Assembly (NCBI RefSeq): GCF_014192105.1 | Contig: NZ_JACHXK010000008.1 | Location: forward strand, 186,001-250,000 | Length of the DNA: 64,000 bases | Reading direction: 5' to 3' | From: Paenibacillus phyllosphaerae | GTDB lineage: Bacteria > Bacillota > Bacilli > Paenibacillales > Paenibacillaceae | In this document: one piece after another, positions 43,157 through 52,384 of the stretch | Layout of the letters: each line of letters starts with the position of its first letter | Numbering within the stretch: the stretch's first letter is position 1 | Notes under the pieces: generated by a model | The model's input: only the letters and a program-made list of their open reading frames with translations | Told to the model about the DNA's origin: nothing | Databases searched by the model: none | Program-made: the position numbers and the translations under genes

Positions 43157-44746
43157 ATGACCATTCGCAGAACAAGCCGATACTTCGACCGCCATGTTAA
43201 GCAGCAGAGGCCGTCTCATCACAAGCAAGATGAACAATCCCGCGCTGAAATTCCGCATGATACCGAGTTAACAGATCGTCTCGATGAAAATGTCGGTACG
43301 ATCGGCAACATATACAGCAGCTGTTCGGACGTGATCTACCGCCATTTCGTCATTGCCGGCTCCATACGGGCCGTCATGATCTATATCGAAGGCATTACGG
43401 ATACGAATGGGATCGAGCAATTCGTAATCGCGCCTTTGCTCAAGGCAGAACAATCAGAAGACTTTCGTCCGGATCAGCTGCTCCAACAGACTTTATCCGT
43501 CGCCGAAGGGAAAGCGGTAAGCCGGTTCTCGCAATGCATCGACTATTTATCGAGAGGCTACGCGATTCTGTTGCTGGAGCATGAAGCATCCGGTCTTGCG
43601 CTTGGCATGGCCAAATGGGAAAAACGGGCGCTGGAGGAGCCGGCCGCGGAGGTCGGGATACGAGGTCCCCGAGAAGGCTTCACCGAGACGCTGCGCGTCA
43701 ACACCTCCATGCTCCGGCGGATTATTAAGAGCCCGCGATTGAAACTAGAAACGTTGCAACTTGGCGAATATACGCAGACGAGCATTGTGCTTGCCTATAT
43801 CGAGGGAATTGCTGAAGCCTCTCTTGTGGAAGAGGTGCGAAGCAGGCTCTGCCGCATTGAGATCGACGGTATCCTCGAGAGCGGTTATATCGAGGAGCTG
43901 ATCGAGGATTCGCCGTATTCCCCTTTCCCGCAGCTGCTCAACACGGAACGACCGGACGTTACGTCGGCATGCTTGCTAGAAGGGCGGGTCGCTATACTTG
44001 TCGAAGGCACGCCGTTCGTGCTCGTCGCCCCCGTTACCATGTTCACGATGCTGCAGGCTGCCGAAGATTATTATCAGCGCTTCTGGATCAGTACGATCAC
44101 CAGATGGCTCCGGTATTTCTTCAGTATTGCATCGCTCACGTTACCGGCGGTATATGTAGCCGTTCTAACCTTTCACCAAGAGATGATACCGGGTTCACTG
44201 CTGATCAGTATGGCGGCCTCCCGTGAGGCTGTGCCATTCCCGGCCTTTATCGAGGCGCTCATGATGGAGGTTTCATTCGAAGCGCTGCGCGAAGCAGGTG
44301 TCCGGCTGCCGAAGCAGGTCGGCGCAGCGATCAGCATCGTCGGAGCGCTGGTTATCGGACAAGCCGCTGTGCAGGCAGGCTTGGTCTCGGCACCCATGGT
44401 CATAGTCGTAGCTATTACGGGCATCTCATCGTTCATGATCCCGCGGTATTTTGCCGGTACAGCCTTACGCATGCTCCGCTTCCCGTTAATTATACTAGCG
44501 AGCACCTTAGGCCTGTTGGGGCTTATACTTGGCATTATCGCGATCGTGGTGCATATGTGCACCCTTCGTTCCTTTGGCGTTCCGTATCTGTCCTCCAGCT
44601 CGACACCGATATGGAGCGAGTTCAAAGACACGATATTCCGTGCACCTTGGTGGATGATGGATACCCGGCCGAGTTTAACAGGAACGACCAATTACACAAG
44701 GCAGTCTCCTAACCAGCGGCCAGAGCAGGATCGGGGCGAGCAATAA
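43157..44746 (+). CDS. spore germinant receptor A subunit (GerA/GerKA family)
   Basis: A 529-residue A subunit of a germinant receptor, located in the inner spore membrane. The soluble N-terminal region (to about 270) is followed by the family hallmark SPFPQLLNTERPD, EGRVAILVEGTPFVLVAPVTM, and about five membrane segments. ATG 43157 is used because the sigma-G promoter overlaps the ATG at 43121; no strong ribosome binding site is seen for either. It is the first of four tightly linked genes (A, B, C and a small membrane protein). With the B and C subunits it forms the complex that responds to amino acids or sugars and triggers ion release from the spore core. Confidence 0.92.
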   Translation: MTIRRTSRYFDRHVKQQRPSHHKQDEQSRAEIPHDTELTDRLDENVGTIGNIYSSCSDVIYRHFVIAGSIRAVMIYIEGITDTNGIEQFVIAPLLKAEQSEDFRPDQLLQQTLSVAEGKAVSRFSQCIDYLSRGYAILLLEHEASGLALGMAKWEKRALEEPAAEVGIRGPREGFTETLRVNTSMLRRIIKSPRLKLETLQLGEYTQTSIVLAYIEGIAEASLVEEVRSRLCRIEIDGILESGYIEELIEDSPYSPFPQLLNTERPDVTSACLLEGRVAILVEGTPFVLVAPVTMFTMLQAAEDYYQRFWISTITRWLRYFFSIASLTLPAVYVAVLTFHQEMIPGSLLISMAASREAVPFPAFIEALMMEVSFEALREAGVRLPKQVGAAISIVGALVIGQAAVQAGLVSAPMVIVVAITGISSFMIPRYFAGTALRMLRFPLIILASTLGLLGLILGIIAIVVHMCTLRSFGVPYLSSSSTPIWSEFKDTIFRAPWWMMDTRPSLTGTTNYTRQSPNQRPEQDRGEQ

Positions 44747-44772
44747 ATTTAGATGTAGAAAGAGGTGACCGC

Positions 44773-45876
44773 ATGCAGGAGAAGGGTCAAATATCAGCTC
44801 TGCAGATGGGCATTATGATGTTTCCTTTTATGCTGGCCATCAACTTTTTGGTCTATCCGACCATTGCAGCCCAATATGCCGGCAACGATTTTTGGCTTGT
44901 CGGCTTCTTTCACTTCCTGTTCGGCAGCGTCATTATCTACATTCTGACGAAGCTGCATAAGTTGTACCCTCACCAGACGTTATCCGAATATAGCGAGAAG
45001 ATCATCGGTAAATTTCCGGCTAAGCTGCTCATGTTCCTCTATCTGTTCTACTTCCTGCATTCGCTAGGTGCGTCCATTCGGCAATACGCAGAATTCGTAA
45101 CCGGTACGTTTTTGTTCCGCACGCCAATATTGCTCATTCTAATCTCGATCGTGCTGCTCGCGGCGATTACCGTACGGTGCGGAGTGGAGGTCATTGCCAG
45201 AAGCGCAACCATTCTTGTCCCTCTCTTCGTTATTCCGCTCACGATGCTCATTCTGTTGTTGCCTGATCTTCATATCAAGCATGTGATGCCGATTTTAAGC
45301 CATGGGATCATACCTGTCGTCAAGGCGACGCAATGGTGGATCGGTAATTTCATTGTAATCGCCTATCTACTGCCGTACTTGTCCAATCCCGAAAGCGGTC
45401 GCAAAGCGAGTATGTTTACCCTTACGGCGGTTGTGGTCACAGGCACGTATATCAATCTCTTATGTCTCATGCTGCTTGGACCGGATACGTCTGTCAAAAT
45501 CTATCCCGTTCACGTGCTCTTCCGCTATGTTTCGTTCGCTAATTTCTTCGAGAACATGGAGGCGCTGCTGTTAGTCATGTGGGTGGTGGGATGCTTCATC
45601 CGGGTTGCGGTTTTCTATTACGTCGCTTCCGTTTCATTGGCGCAGTGGCTCAATCTTGAGAATTACCGCAGCTTCGTTTTCCCGCTGGGATTACTGATCG
45701 TCGTGTTTAGCTTGTGGGATTTTCCCGATGTTTCGGCCATGGGGGTCTTTTTTCGAACGGCGTATCCTTTCGAGCAGCTGTTGACCGGGTTGGTTATTCC
45801 GCTCTTCCTTCTCCTCATTGCTCTTCTTCGCAGAAAGAAGCCGGAGCAGGTGAGCGTCAATGAGACGAATCATTAA
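44773..45876 (+). CDS. spore germinant receptor B subunit (GerB/GerKB, permease-like)
   Basis: A 367-residue integral membrane protein of the endospore-germination permease group within the APC superfamily, with about ten membrane segments (for example IMMFPFMLAINFLVYP and LLLVMWVVGCFIRVAVFYY). The B subunit carries the germinant-binding pocket in the known receptors; the germinant cannot be read from sequence. AGAGGTG precedes the ATG, 26 bases after the A gene. Its 3' end overlaps the C-subunit gene by 17 bases, so translation is coupled. Confidence 0.93.
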   Translation: MQEKGQISALQMGIMMFPFMLAINFLVYPTIAAQYAGNDFWLVGFFHFLFGSVIIYILTKLHKLYPHQTLSEYSEKIIGKFPAKLLMFLYLFYFLHSLGASIRQYAEFVTGTFLFRTPILLILISIVLLAAITVRCGVEVIARSATILVPLFVIPLTMLILLLPDLHIKHVMPILSHGIIPVVKATQWWIGNFIVIAYLLPYLSNPESGRKASMFTLTAVVVTGTYINLLCLMLLGPDTSVKIYPVHVLFRYVSFANFFENMEALLLVMWVVGCFIRVAVFYYVASVSLAQWLNLENYRSFVFPLGLLIVVFSLWDFPDVSAMGVFFRTAYPFEQLLTGLVIPLFLLLIALLRRKKPEQVSVNETNH

Positions 45877-47041
45877 GCTCTTGCCGTTACTGTGGCTGCT
45901 AGCCTCTTCAGTCCTGCTAACGAGCTGCTGGGACAGAACTGAGCTAAACGATCTCGCGCTCATAACGATGCTGGCGATCGACCGGACCGAAGAGGGAGGC
46001 ATTCGAACCAGCGCCCAGATCATCATTCCGCAGAATCAAAGATCCGGTGCAGAAGGAGGAGGCGGCGAGGGTAAGAAGACGATTATGCGGTCAGAGCAGG
46101 GTATGAACATCTCGGATGCACTTTCCCGTCTCCAGCGGAAGGTGCCCCGCAAGCTGTTCTGGGGCCAATGCAAAGTCTTCCTAATCGGTGAGGATTTGGC
46201 CAAAACGGGGTTAAAGGAGCACTTCGATTTTCTCGTCCGTCATCCTCAGCCCAGAGAAAGGGCGTACATATTCATCAGCAAAGGACCTGCATCCGATGCG
46301 TTGGAACTCATTCCGCCAATCGAGCGCAACTCCTCGGAAGCGCTCCGAGAGTTGGCCCAGCTTCAGATCAGCCTTGGCGTTACGCTGGAGGAAACCAGCA
46401 TCATGCTGAAGCGTGATTCGGACGCATTCGCCTTGCCTTATGTTACGATTCTGAAGCCGTCTAAATCCGAGGATCCTCTGAAGACGATTCCTTATATTAA
46501 AGGCACTGCCATGTTCAAGAATGGACGAATGATCGGCGCTTTGTCCGAGAAAGAAACGCAAGGCGTCATGTGGGTATTGAATGAAATCGAAGACTACACG
46601 GTGACCTTTAATCCGGAGGGCAAGGGGGCAGTTTCACTGAAACCTGTAAAGGCGGACGTTAAGCTAAAACCTTTAATTAAAGGGGATAAATGGTCCTTAA
46701 CCGTGTCGATCCGCGCTGAAGGCGATATTGAAGAGAATAACACGCAGCTGGATCCGGTGGACCCGAAAATCCAAATCGTACTTGAGCAAGCATTCAAGGA
46801 TTCGGTTCGTAAGCGGATTGAACAGTGCATTAATCAACAGCAGCATAGATGGAATGCCGATATTTTCGATTTTGCCGGCGTATTTCATCGTAAGTATCCC
46901 AAACAGTGGGAGAAGCATAAAGGTGACTGGGACAGTCTATTCCCGAAGATTGCGGTTTCCGTTCAGGTCGAAGCCCACATCTTGCGTCCCGGTCTTGTCA
47001 ATGTACCTGGCGGTATGCCACAGGAAGAGGTGATTCACTGA
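45860..47041 (+). CDS. spore germinant receptor C subunit (Ger(x)C lipoprotein)
   Basis: A 393-residue lipoprotein. The signal ends LLTSC and the mature start WDRTELNDLALITMLAIDR is the hallmark of the family, followed by the three C-subunit domains. It sits on the outer face of the inner spore membrane as part of the receptor. It overlaps the B gene by 17 bases and its stop overlaps the next start (TGATG), so all four genes are one operon. Loss of the lipid anchor usually impairs the receptor. Confidence 0.95.
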   Translation: MRRIIKLLPLLWLLASSVLLTSCWDRTELNDLALITMLAIDRTEEGGIRTSAQIIIPQNQRSGAEGGGGEGKKTIMRSEQGMNISDALSRLQRKVPRKLFWGQCKVFLIGEDLAKTGLKEHFDFLVRHPQPRERAYIFISKGPASDALELIPPIERNSSEALRELAQLQISLGVTLEETSIMLKRDSDAFALPYVTILKPSKSEDPLKTIPYIKGTAMFKNGRMIGALSEKETQGVMWVLNEIEDYTVTFNPEGKGAVSLKPVKADVKLKPLIKGDKWSLTVSIRAEGDIEENNTQLDPVDPKIQIVLEQAFKDSVRKRIEQCINQQQHRWNADIFDFAGVFHRKYPKQWEKHKGDWDSLFPKIAVSVQVEAHILRPGLVNVPGGMPQEEVIH

Positions 47042-47262
47042 TGCGAGTCGCACTATGTACCTGCATCACGATTGCGGTCATTCTCATTCTCGCCTTCGAA
47101 TGGCGGAAGCTGAAGGATAAGCCTAGGAGAGAAAAAGCGGCATTGTTCGCCGTGCTCCTTCTGGTGTGGGCTTTGTCCATGCTGGATCTGCCTGCAACGC
47201 CTGGCCCCGTCACTTTATTAGAGATGATCTTCAAACCGTTCGAGGGACTAATTAAACCCTAG
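47041..47262 (+). CDS. small two-helix membrane protein of the ger operon (candidate D subunit)
   Basis: A 73-residue protein with two membrane helices (about 2-19 and 33-48) and a basic cytosolic loop (EWRKLKDKPRREK). It starts on the last base of the C-subunit stop, so it is translationally coupled to the receptor. Small two-helix D subunits such as GerKD and YfkS-type proteins accompany several Bacillus receptors and modulate germination; position, size and topology fit that role, although sequence similarity was not tested. It ends in a strong terminator. Confidence 0.75.
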   Translation: MRVALCTCITIAVILILAFEWRKLKDKPRREKAALFAVLLLVWALSMLDLPATPGPVTLLEMIFKPFEGLIKP

Positions 47263-47274
47263 AATCATGATATT

Positions 47275-47317
47275 AAGCCGATGATCTGAATTTCAGACCA
47301 CGGCTTTTTGATTTTTT
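47275..47317 (+). terminator. rho-independent terminator
   Basis: AGCCG and CGGCT arms with inner TCTGAA/TTCAGA pairing, followed by TTTTTG and a second T run. It ends the germination operon. Confidence 0.8.
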
Positions 47318-47430
47318 TCGATAAGTCATCCGTGCTGCCCGGACATAAATTCAGCTCATCCCCATTGAAGAAGGGCTTCCTGAATATGGATCGAATATAC
47401 AAAGGAAAATGCGCCGCTAGGGGGATGAGT

Positions 47431-48990
47431 ATGAAAGTGCTGCTAGTTGATGACGAAGCCCGCCACTTGAGGGGGATGACAGGTATGATGAGAGCCATCC
47501 GTCCTGACTACGAGGTGTTCGTATCGAAGAACGGCATGGATGCGCTGGAGCTTGTACGATCGGAGCGTCCGGAAATTGTCATTACGGATATACGGATGCC
47601 GATGATGGACGGGCTGACATTCATGGCCAAGCTCTCCGAATTGAAGCTGCGGCCCAAAGTGATCTTCCTGACGGCCTATAATCTGTTCGAATACGCACAA
47701 TCAGCGCTTCGCAACGGCGCTTTCGATTATTTGCTGAAACCCGTAGATCTGGATGCGGTGGATGAAGTATTGAAGCGGATCGAAGAACAGCTTGATAACG
47801 AATCCGCGCAAAGGAACGGAACGAAAGATAGTACCGCCTTGCTGCACTTGCTTCGGGGGCAGCATTCGTATCGGCCGGAGCAAATTCGCGATCTGCCTGT
47901 CTTCATGTATGAGCCGGGAGTTGTGATGAAGTCACATGTCGAGGACTTGACGGGCGGCCTGCAGCCGACGAAACCCGAAGAGCTCTGCCGTGACCTGGAA
48001 TCGGTCTTCTCCGGGATCGGGGAAGCGCATGTTTACCTTGAAACCGGCGATCAAGAGAAGGAAGTCAAGCTCGTGACGGTTCTATGCGCGAAAGCGGCCG
48101 ATGTCGATCGCGCGGCTGTAAGAGTTCGGCTCACGGAATTAGCGAATCGTCCAGCATACAGGGGAATGAAGCTCGTCCATGGGATCGGCACGCTTAGCAG
48201 CAGCCTTCTTGCCGAAGGCCGAAATTCCTATCGGACGGCGAACCTTGCGATTCTTAACACGTTCTACGATAAGTGGAACGGGATTATTTTCGCGGACGAG
48301 CGAGTGGAGTCCACAGCAGATACGACTGAGTTTGATGTAACGGCCTTATTCGAAGCGGCTCGAGACTACCAGGCGGAGCGCGGTCTGACGCTGATCCGGC
48401 AATGGTTCGATCGGCTATCGGGCGAGGGGTGGACGGATCCGATCATGATCAAAGAACAGGCTTCGCTCCTGATGATGAAGCTGAAGAGCCGCAGTTATGC
48501 ATTCGTCAAAAAAGAGACTGCGGAGCGAATGTCGGAGGCGGCCGCCAGCGACATCCCGAACAGCGATTCCTATTTCGCCGTGCTTGCGTTGGTCGAGGCA
48601 CGATATCTGGAACTGGCTCAGTCACTTCAGCAAATGAAGCGGGGCAGAGGCGAATACGTTGCCGAATCCTGCGTTCAGCTCATCCGTGAACGCTTCATGG
48701 AGGACTTGATGCTGGAGAACATCGCCGAGCAGTTCTACTTCAATCCGTCCTATTTCAGTTCGATGTTCAAGAACCATACCGGGATGACGTTCTCGGAGTT
48801 CCTGACCGACACGCGGATCAAGCACGCGAAAGAACTGCTGGCCGATGCCGAAAACGCGCTCAAGATTTATGATGTCGCGGAGCGGTGCGGCTATCGCGAT
48901 ACCAAATATTTCTCTCGGGTGTTCAAGAGCCACGTAGGCGTATCTCCCGAAGCCTACAGGGGCGGCATGCTTGGAAGCGGGCGAACCTGA
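47431..48990 (+). CDS. response regulator with AraC output domain (YesN-like)
   Basis: A 519-residue response regulator. The receiver domain (1-120) has Asp53 in VITDIRMP as phosphoacceptor and LLKP at the conserved Lys. A middle region of about 280 residues is typical of the YesN group, and the C-terminus is an AraC helix-turn-helix pair (about 415-510: LENIAEQFYFNPSYFSSMFKNHTG ... IYDVAERCGYRDTKYFSRVFKSHVGVSPEAYR). ATG 47431 is six bases after AGGGGG; the frame is open further upstream without such a site. The stop overlaps the kinase start by one base. It probably activates the importer genes that follow. Confidence 0.93.
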   Translation: MKVLLVDDEARHLRGMTGMMRAIRPDYEVFVSKNGMDALELVRSERPEIVITDIRMPMMDGLTFMAKLSELKLRPKVIFLTAYNLFEYAQSALRNGAFDYLLKPVDLDAVDEVLKRIEEQLDNESAQRNGTKDSTALLHLLRGQHSYRPEQIRDLPVFMYEPGVVMKSHVEDLTGGLQPTKPEELCRDLESVFSGIGEAHVYLETGDQEKEVKLVTVLCAKAADVDRAAVRVRLTELANRPAYRGMKLVHGIGTLSSSLLAEGRNSYRTANLAILNTFYDKWNGIIFADERVESTADTTEFDVTALFEAARDYQAERGLTLIRQWFDRLSGEGWTDPIMIKEQASLLMMKLKSRSYAFVKKETAERMSEAAASDIPNSDSYFAVLALVEARYLELAQSLQQMKRGRGEYVAESCVQLIRERFMEDLMLENIAEQFYFNPSYFSSMFKNHTGMTFSEFLTDTRIKHAKELLADAENALKIYDVAERCGYRDTKYFSRVFKSHVGVSPEAYRGGMLGSGRT

Positions 48991-50765
48991 TGCTGCGTAC
49001 CCGTTTGCTAATCAGCTACTTGCTGCTAATTCTGCTTCCGTTGCTTGTGCTCGGCACCTTATTCTATCGGTTGAGTCTTGGGATCGTCACGGATCAGGCG
49101 CAAGATAATTTTTATCAAATCGTACGGAAGAACAACGAGATTATGGACGTCAAGTTGAGACAAATCGATGGAATCAGCTCGACGTTGTTCACGGATAAAG
49201 AGCTGTTCCGTATATTCAATGAGTTGAATCCCGCCCGGAGCGAACAGCTTCTGGAAGCCGACCGCAGAATCAACGCGATTCTGGCGCAACGTTTCGCGCA
49301 GACCGAGGATTTATTCGCTTACCAAATCTGGACGTCGTATTTTAAGTTCGGCCCGCAAAATATGCCGCAAGGCGACCTGACGGAGAGTCACATCTACAAG
49401 GAGGCGAAGTTAGCCGGAGGACGGCTCGTCTGGAATCCGACGTACGATTTCGCCGAGATGTTCAACCAACCTTGGCTAAGCGAAGCGGTCGATTACGATT
49501 ATCGCTATTTGTTCACGGCTACCAGGCTGCTGAACTTCTCCTATCTGGATAACAGCACGATGGCCAATCTGGATGCGGACGTCGAAAGGCCGGTGCTGGC
49601 CATCAGCATGAAAGCCGATCTGTTTCAACATCTGTTCGAAGATAGTATCCCCGCCGAATCGAATTACTTTGTCGTGAGCTCCAATGGCTCCGTGGTGGCT
49701 CATTCCGATCAAAGCCTAATCACGGAGAAGATTCGCGACCAGTGGGTCTATGATTTGTTGGAGAAGGGAAGCGGTACGCAACGGCTGAAGCTCGACGGCA
49801 AAAACATGCTCGTCGTGTTCGACAGGTCGGATGTCACCGGGTGGCTGTCCGTCGTCGTGATCCCCGAACGCGTGCTCGTCGAGAAGATGGTTCCGGTTAT
49901 CCTCACCTCCACGATTACGATTGCCGCCTTTCTTGCGCTTGCGGCCGTAGCGCTCGGCTACTTCATCTTCAGCCGAATGACGGGGCCGATCAAGCATTTG
50001 ATGGTTGCGATGCGCTTCGTCGGCGAAGGTGACTTTCACGCCAAGGTGGAAGCCAAGTCGAACGATGAGATCGGGATTCTCATCCATAAGTTCAATACGA
50101 TGAATGACCGAATCCGCGTGCTGGTCAACGAGAACTACGAAATCAAGCTGAGGGAGCAGCAAGCCGAGATCCAGGCGTTGAACTTCCAAATGAACCCGCA
50201 TTTCTTATATAACACGCTGAACGTGATGAACTGGGTAGCGCTCGAGAATGGCCAACGCGAGTTAAGCAAAATGCTCCTCTGTCTGTCGAATATGCTCCAC
50301 TATACGACACGCAAGGACTGGGACGCCGTCCACTTAAGCGAAGAGATTAACTGGATGAGCAATTATTTCTACTTGATGGCGATCCGTTTCGAAGATAAAT
50401 TCACCGTTCATTATGACATTGAACCCGCGTTGTACGGTTATACGGTTCCAAGGCTGCTGTTCCAGCCTTTCGTGGAGAATGCCATTATTCACGGCTTCGA
50501 ACCAATGGAAAGCGGCGGCCTCATAACGATTACCGGCAAGTCGGAAGGGAATGCCCGGGTCTTCACGATAACGGACAATGGCTGCGGGATCGCAGAAGAG
50601 ACGATTACCCGAATCATGCACGGCGAGACGCCGAGCGTCGGCATTGCCAATACGATCGCGCGCATCCGTCATCGTTACGGAGATAACAGCGAAGTGCGCA
50701 TTCGCTCTTCGACTGACGGAGGGACGAGCATAAGTATCCGCTTGCCGTTCGATACCCAAGATTAG
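48990..50765 (+). CDS. sensor histidine kinase (YesM-like)
   Basis: A 591-residue membrane kinase. TM1 (about 7-28), an extracellular sensor of about 270 residues, TM2 (about 300-325), HAMP (about 325-380), a His_kinase domain with phosphoacceptor His404 in FQMNPHFLYNT, and a C-terminal ATPase with N-box QPFVENAIIHG and G-box DNGCGI. Its start ATG shares one base with the response regulator stop (TGATG), so the pair is coupled. The long sensor region and the importer downstream suggest that it detects an external saccharide, possibly through the binding protein. Confidence 0.95.
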   Translation: MLRTRLLISYLLLILLPLLVLGTLFYRLSLGIVTDQAQDNFYQIVRKNNEIMDVKLRQIDGISSTLFTDKELFRIFNELNPARSEQLLEADRRINAILAQRFAQTEDLFAYQIWTSYFKFGPQNMPQGDLTESHIYKEAKLAGGRLVWNPTYDFAEMFNQPWLSEAVDYDYRYLFTATRLLNFSYLDNSTMANLDADVERPVLAISMKADLFQHLFEDSIPAESNYFVVSSNGSVVAHSDQSLITEKIRDQWVYDLLEKGSGTQRLKLDGKNMLVVFDRSDVTGWLSVVVIPERVLVEKMVPVILTSTITIAAFLALAAVALGYFIFSRMTGPIKHLMVAMRFVGEGDFHAKVEAKSNDEIGILIHKFNTMNDRIRVLVNENYEIKLREQQAEIQALNFQMNPHFLYNTLNVMNWVALENGQRELSKMLLCLSNMLHYTTRKDWDAVHLSEEINWMSNYFYLMAIRFEDKFTVHYDIEPALYGYTVPRLLFQPFVENAIIHGFEPMESGGLITITGKSEGNARVFTITDNGCGIAEETITRIMHGETPSVGIANTIARIRHRYGDNSEVRIRSSTDGGTSISIRLPFDTQD

Positions 50766-50791
50766 TCCACCAAATCTAATAAAACTGAGTT

Positions 50792-50818
50792 TTGTAATCG
50801 CTTTATATTTGTTATATT
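50792..50818 (+). promoter_or_regulatory. importer promoter with cre-like site
   Basis: A -10-like TATATT (50813-50818) with TTGTAA (50792-50797) 15 bases upstream. TGTAATCGCTTTAT (50793-50806) matches the cre consensus at 12 of 14 positions and overlaps the promoter. The importer can therefore be transcribed apart from the kinase and repressed by CcpA. Confidence 0.5.
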
Positions 50819-50874
50819 GGTCCCATCATAGACTGCAGCTATGAAACAAAGGGCAAGCGAAAGGGGAACGACAC

Positions 50875-52296
50875 GTGAATCGTTCATGGAAGAGACTGAC
50901 ATCACTTTCCATTGGTCTTCTTGTACTTACATCCGGCCTATCCGCATGTTCGACGGATAACACCAATTCATCCTCAACCGGTAACGCTGCAGAAGCGGGT
51001 AATGTGACGGGTGAGTCTAGCTCGAAGGAGCCCATCACGCTGCGATTGACGAACTGGGGCAGTCCCAAAGAAATCGAAACGTATCAGAAAGCCATCGACC
51101 GCTTCGAAGAAACCCATCCCGGCGTTACGGTCAAATATGAATCCATTCCGACGGATTACGATACGAAGCTGACGACCATGGTAGCCGGTAACCAAGAACC
51201 GGACGTCGCGATGCTGGAATCCGCTACGATCGCCTTTCCGCTTGCCGAACAGGGAAAGCTCGTCAATTTGCAAACGATGCTCGATGAGGACAGTTCGTTC
51301 CATGCCGATCAACTGCTGCCGAACACGTCTTATTTTACCGAGCCGGGCAATATCATCGGTCTTGCCTCCAACATCGAGACTTTCTCCCTCTACTATAATG
51401 TCGATATGTTCAAGGAGCTCGGCATCGAGCCGCCGCCGGCCAAAGCGGAGGAGGCCTGGACATGGGATGAATTCGTGGAGACGGCGAAGAAACTGACGAT
51501 CGACCAATCCGGCAAGAATGCCACCGAACCCGGCTTCGATCCGAGCAAAATCCGGCAGTTCGGCGTAAGCGGAGCCAACGGCTGGTGGGGATCCTGGTCC
51601 AACTTCATCTACAGCAACGGCGGCGATTTCGTCTCGGCAGACGGCAAGACGTTCAGCCTGAATCAGCCGGAAGCTGTCGAGGCGCTCCAAAAGGTCGCCG
51701 ACCTGATCAATGTGCACCATGTGGCACCGTCTCCGGTCCAATCCAAGAACGTACCAGGCACGAACGTGGCGCTTCAGACGCGCAAGGTCGCGATGGTCAT
51801 CGACGGGCAATGGGCGAACTTCGACTTGAGCAGCACCGACGTGAACTATGACGTCGCCCCGCTTCCGATCTTGAAGGATCCGGTTACGACCGTCGTGAAC
51901 GGGATGTTTTCCATCTTCAAATCGACGAAGCATCCGCAAGAGTCATGGGAGCTTGTGAAGGCGTTGCTGGATCCGGAAGGTACGCTCGAGCTTCACCACA
52001 AAGGACTGTGGATGCCCGCGCTGAAGAACTGGTATGAAGATGAGGCGCTCATCGCCAAATGGACCGCCGATTCCAAAGGACGCCGGTCCGGCTATAGGGA
52101 TGCCGTCATTAATATGGCGCTGAATCACGGTCATCAGACTCCGACGGGGTACGTGAAGAATTTCAACAAGATTATGGATATCGTGAATCCCGCATTGGAT
52201 AAAGTATGGCTCGGCCAGCAGTCGGCTGAAGAAGCGATGAACGGCATTGCGGCCAAAGCGCAAGCTCAGGTTCAAGGCCGGCGAGACATTCAATAA
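50875..52296 (+). CDS. extracellular sugar-binding lipoprotein (family 1)
   Basis: A 473-residue solute-binding lipoprotein. The signal ends TSGLSAC (Cys24 or nearby) and an Asn/Ser-rich tether follows. Domain motifs are ITLRLTNWGSPKEIETYQKAIDRFEETHPGVTVKYE and YYNVDMFKELGIE, the MalE/UgpB-like type. The start is a GTG 10 bases after AAGGGG. It is the first gene of an importer with two permeases and is controlled by the upstream kinase/regulator pair. It is unrelated in length and motifs to the LplA-like pair at 22-28 kb, so it probably recognises a smaller saccharide. Confidence 0.93.
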   Translation: MNRSWKRLTSLSIGLLVLTSGLSACSTDNTNSSSTGNAAEAGNVTGESSSKEPITLRLTNWGSPKEIETYQKAIDRFEETHPGVTVKYESIPTDYDTKLTTMVAGNQEPDVAMLESATIAFPLAEQGKLVNLQTMLDEDSSFHADQLLPNTSYFTEPGNIIGLASNIETFSLYYNVDMFKELGIEPPPAKAEEAWTWDEFVETAKKLTIDQSGKNATEPGFDPSKIRQFGVSGANGWWGSWSNFIYSNGGDFVSADGKTFSLNQPEAVEALQKVADLINVHHVAPSPVQSKNVPGTNVALQTRKVAMVIDGQWANFDLSSTDVNYDVAPLPILKDPVTTVVNGMFSIFKSTKHPQESWELVKALLDPEGTLELHHKGLWMPALKNWYEDEALIAKWTADSKGRRSGYRDAVINMALNHGHQTPTGYVKNFNKIMDIVNPALDKVWLGQQSAEEAMNGIAAKAQAQVQGRRDIQ

Positions 52297-52323
52297 TCGG
52301 GCTGCGCCAGATTACGCCTGTTC

Positions 52324-52356
52324 GGAAGCGGGCGGCGCTCGCGGCCCGTTACTTCC
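52324..52356 (+). other. intercistronic hairpin between binding protein and permease
   Basis: GGAAG and CGGGC pair with GCCCG and CTTCC across an internal loop; no T run. Hairpins in this position usually stabilise the binding-protein mRNA and reduce permease synthesis. Confidence 0.55.
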
Positions 52357-52384
52357 GTCCGGCTGATCAGAAAGGGAGGGCTTC

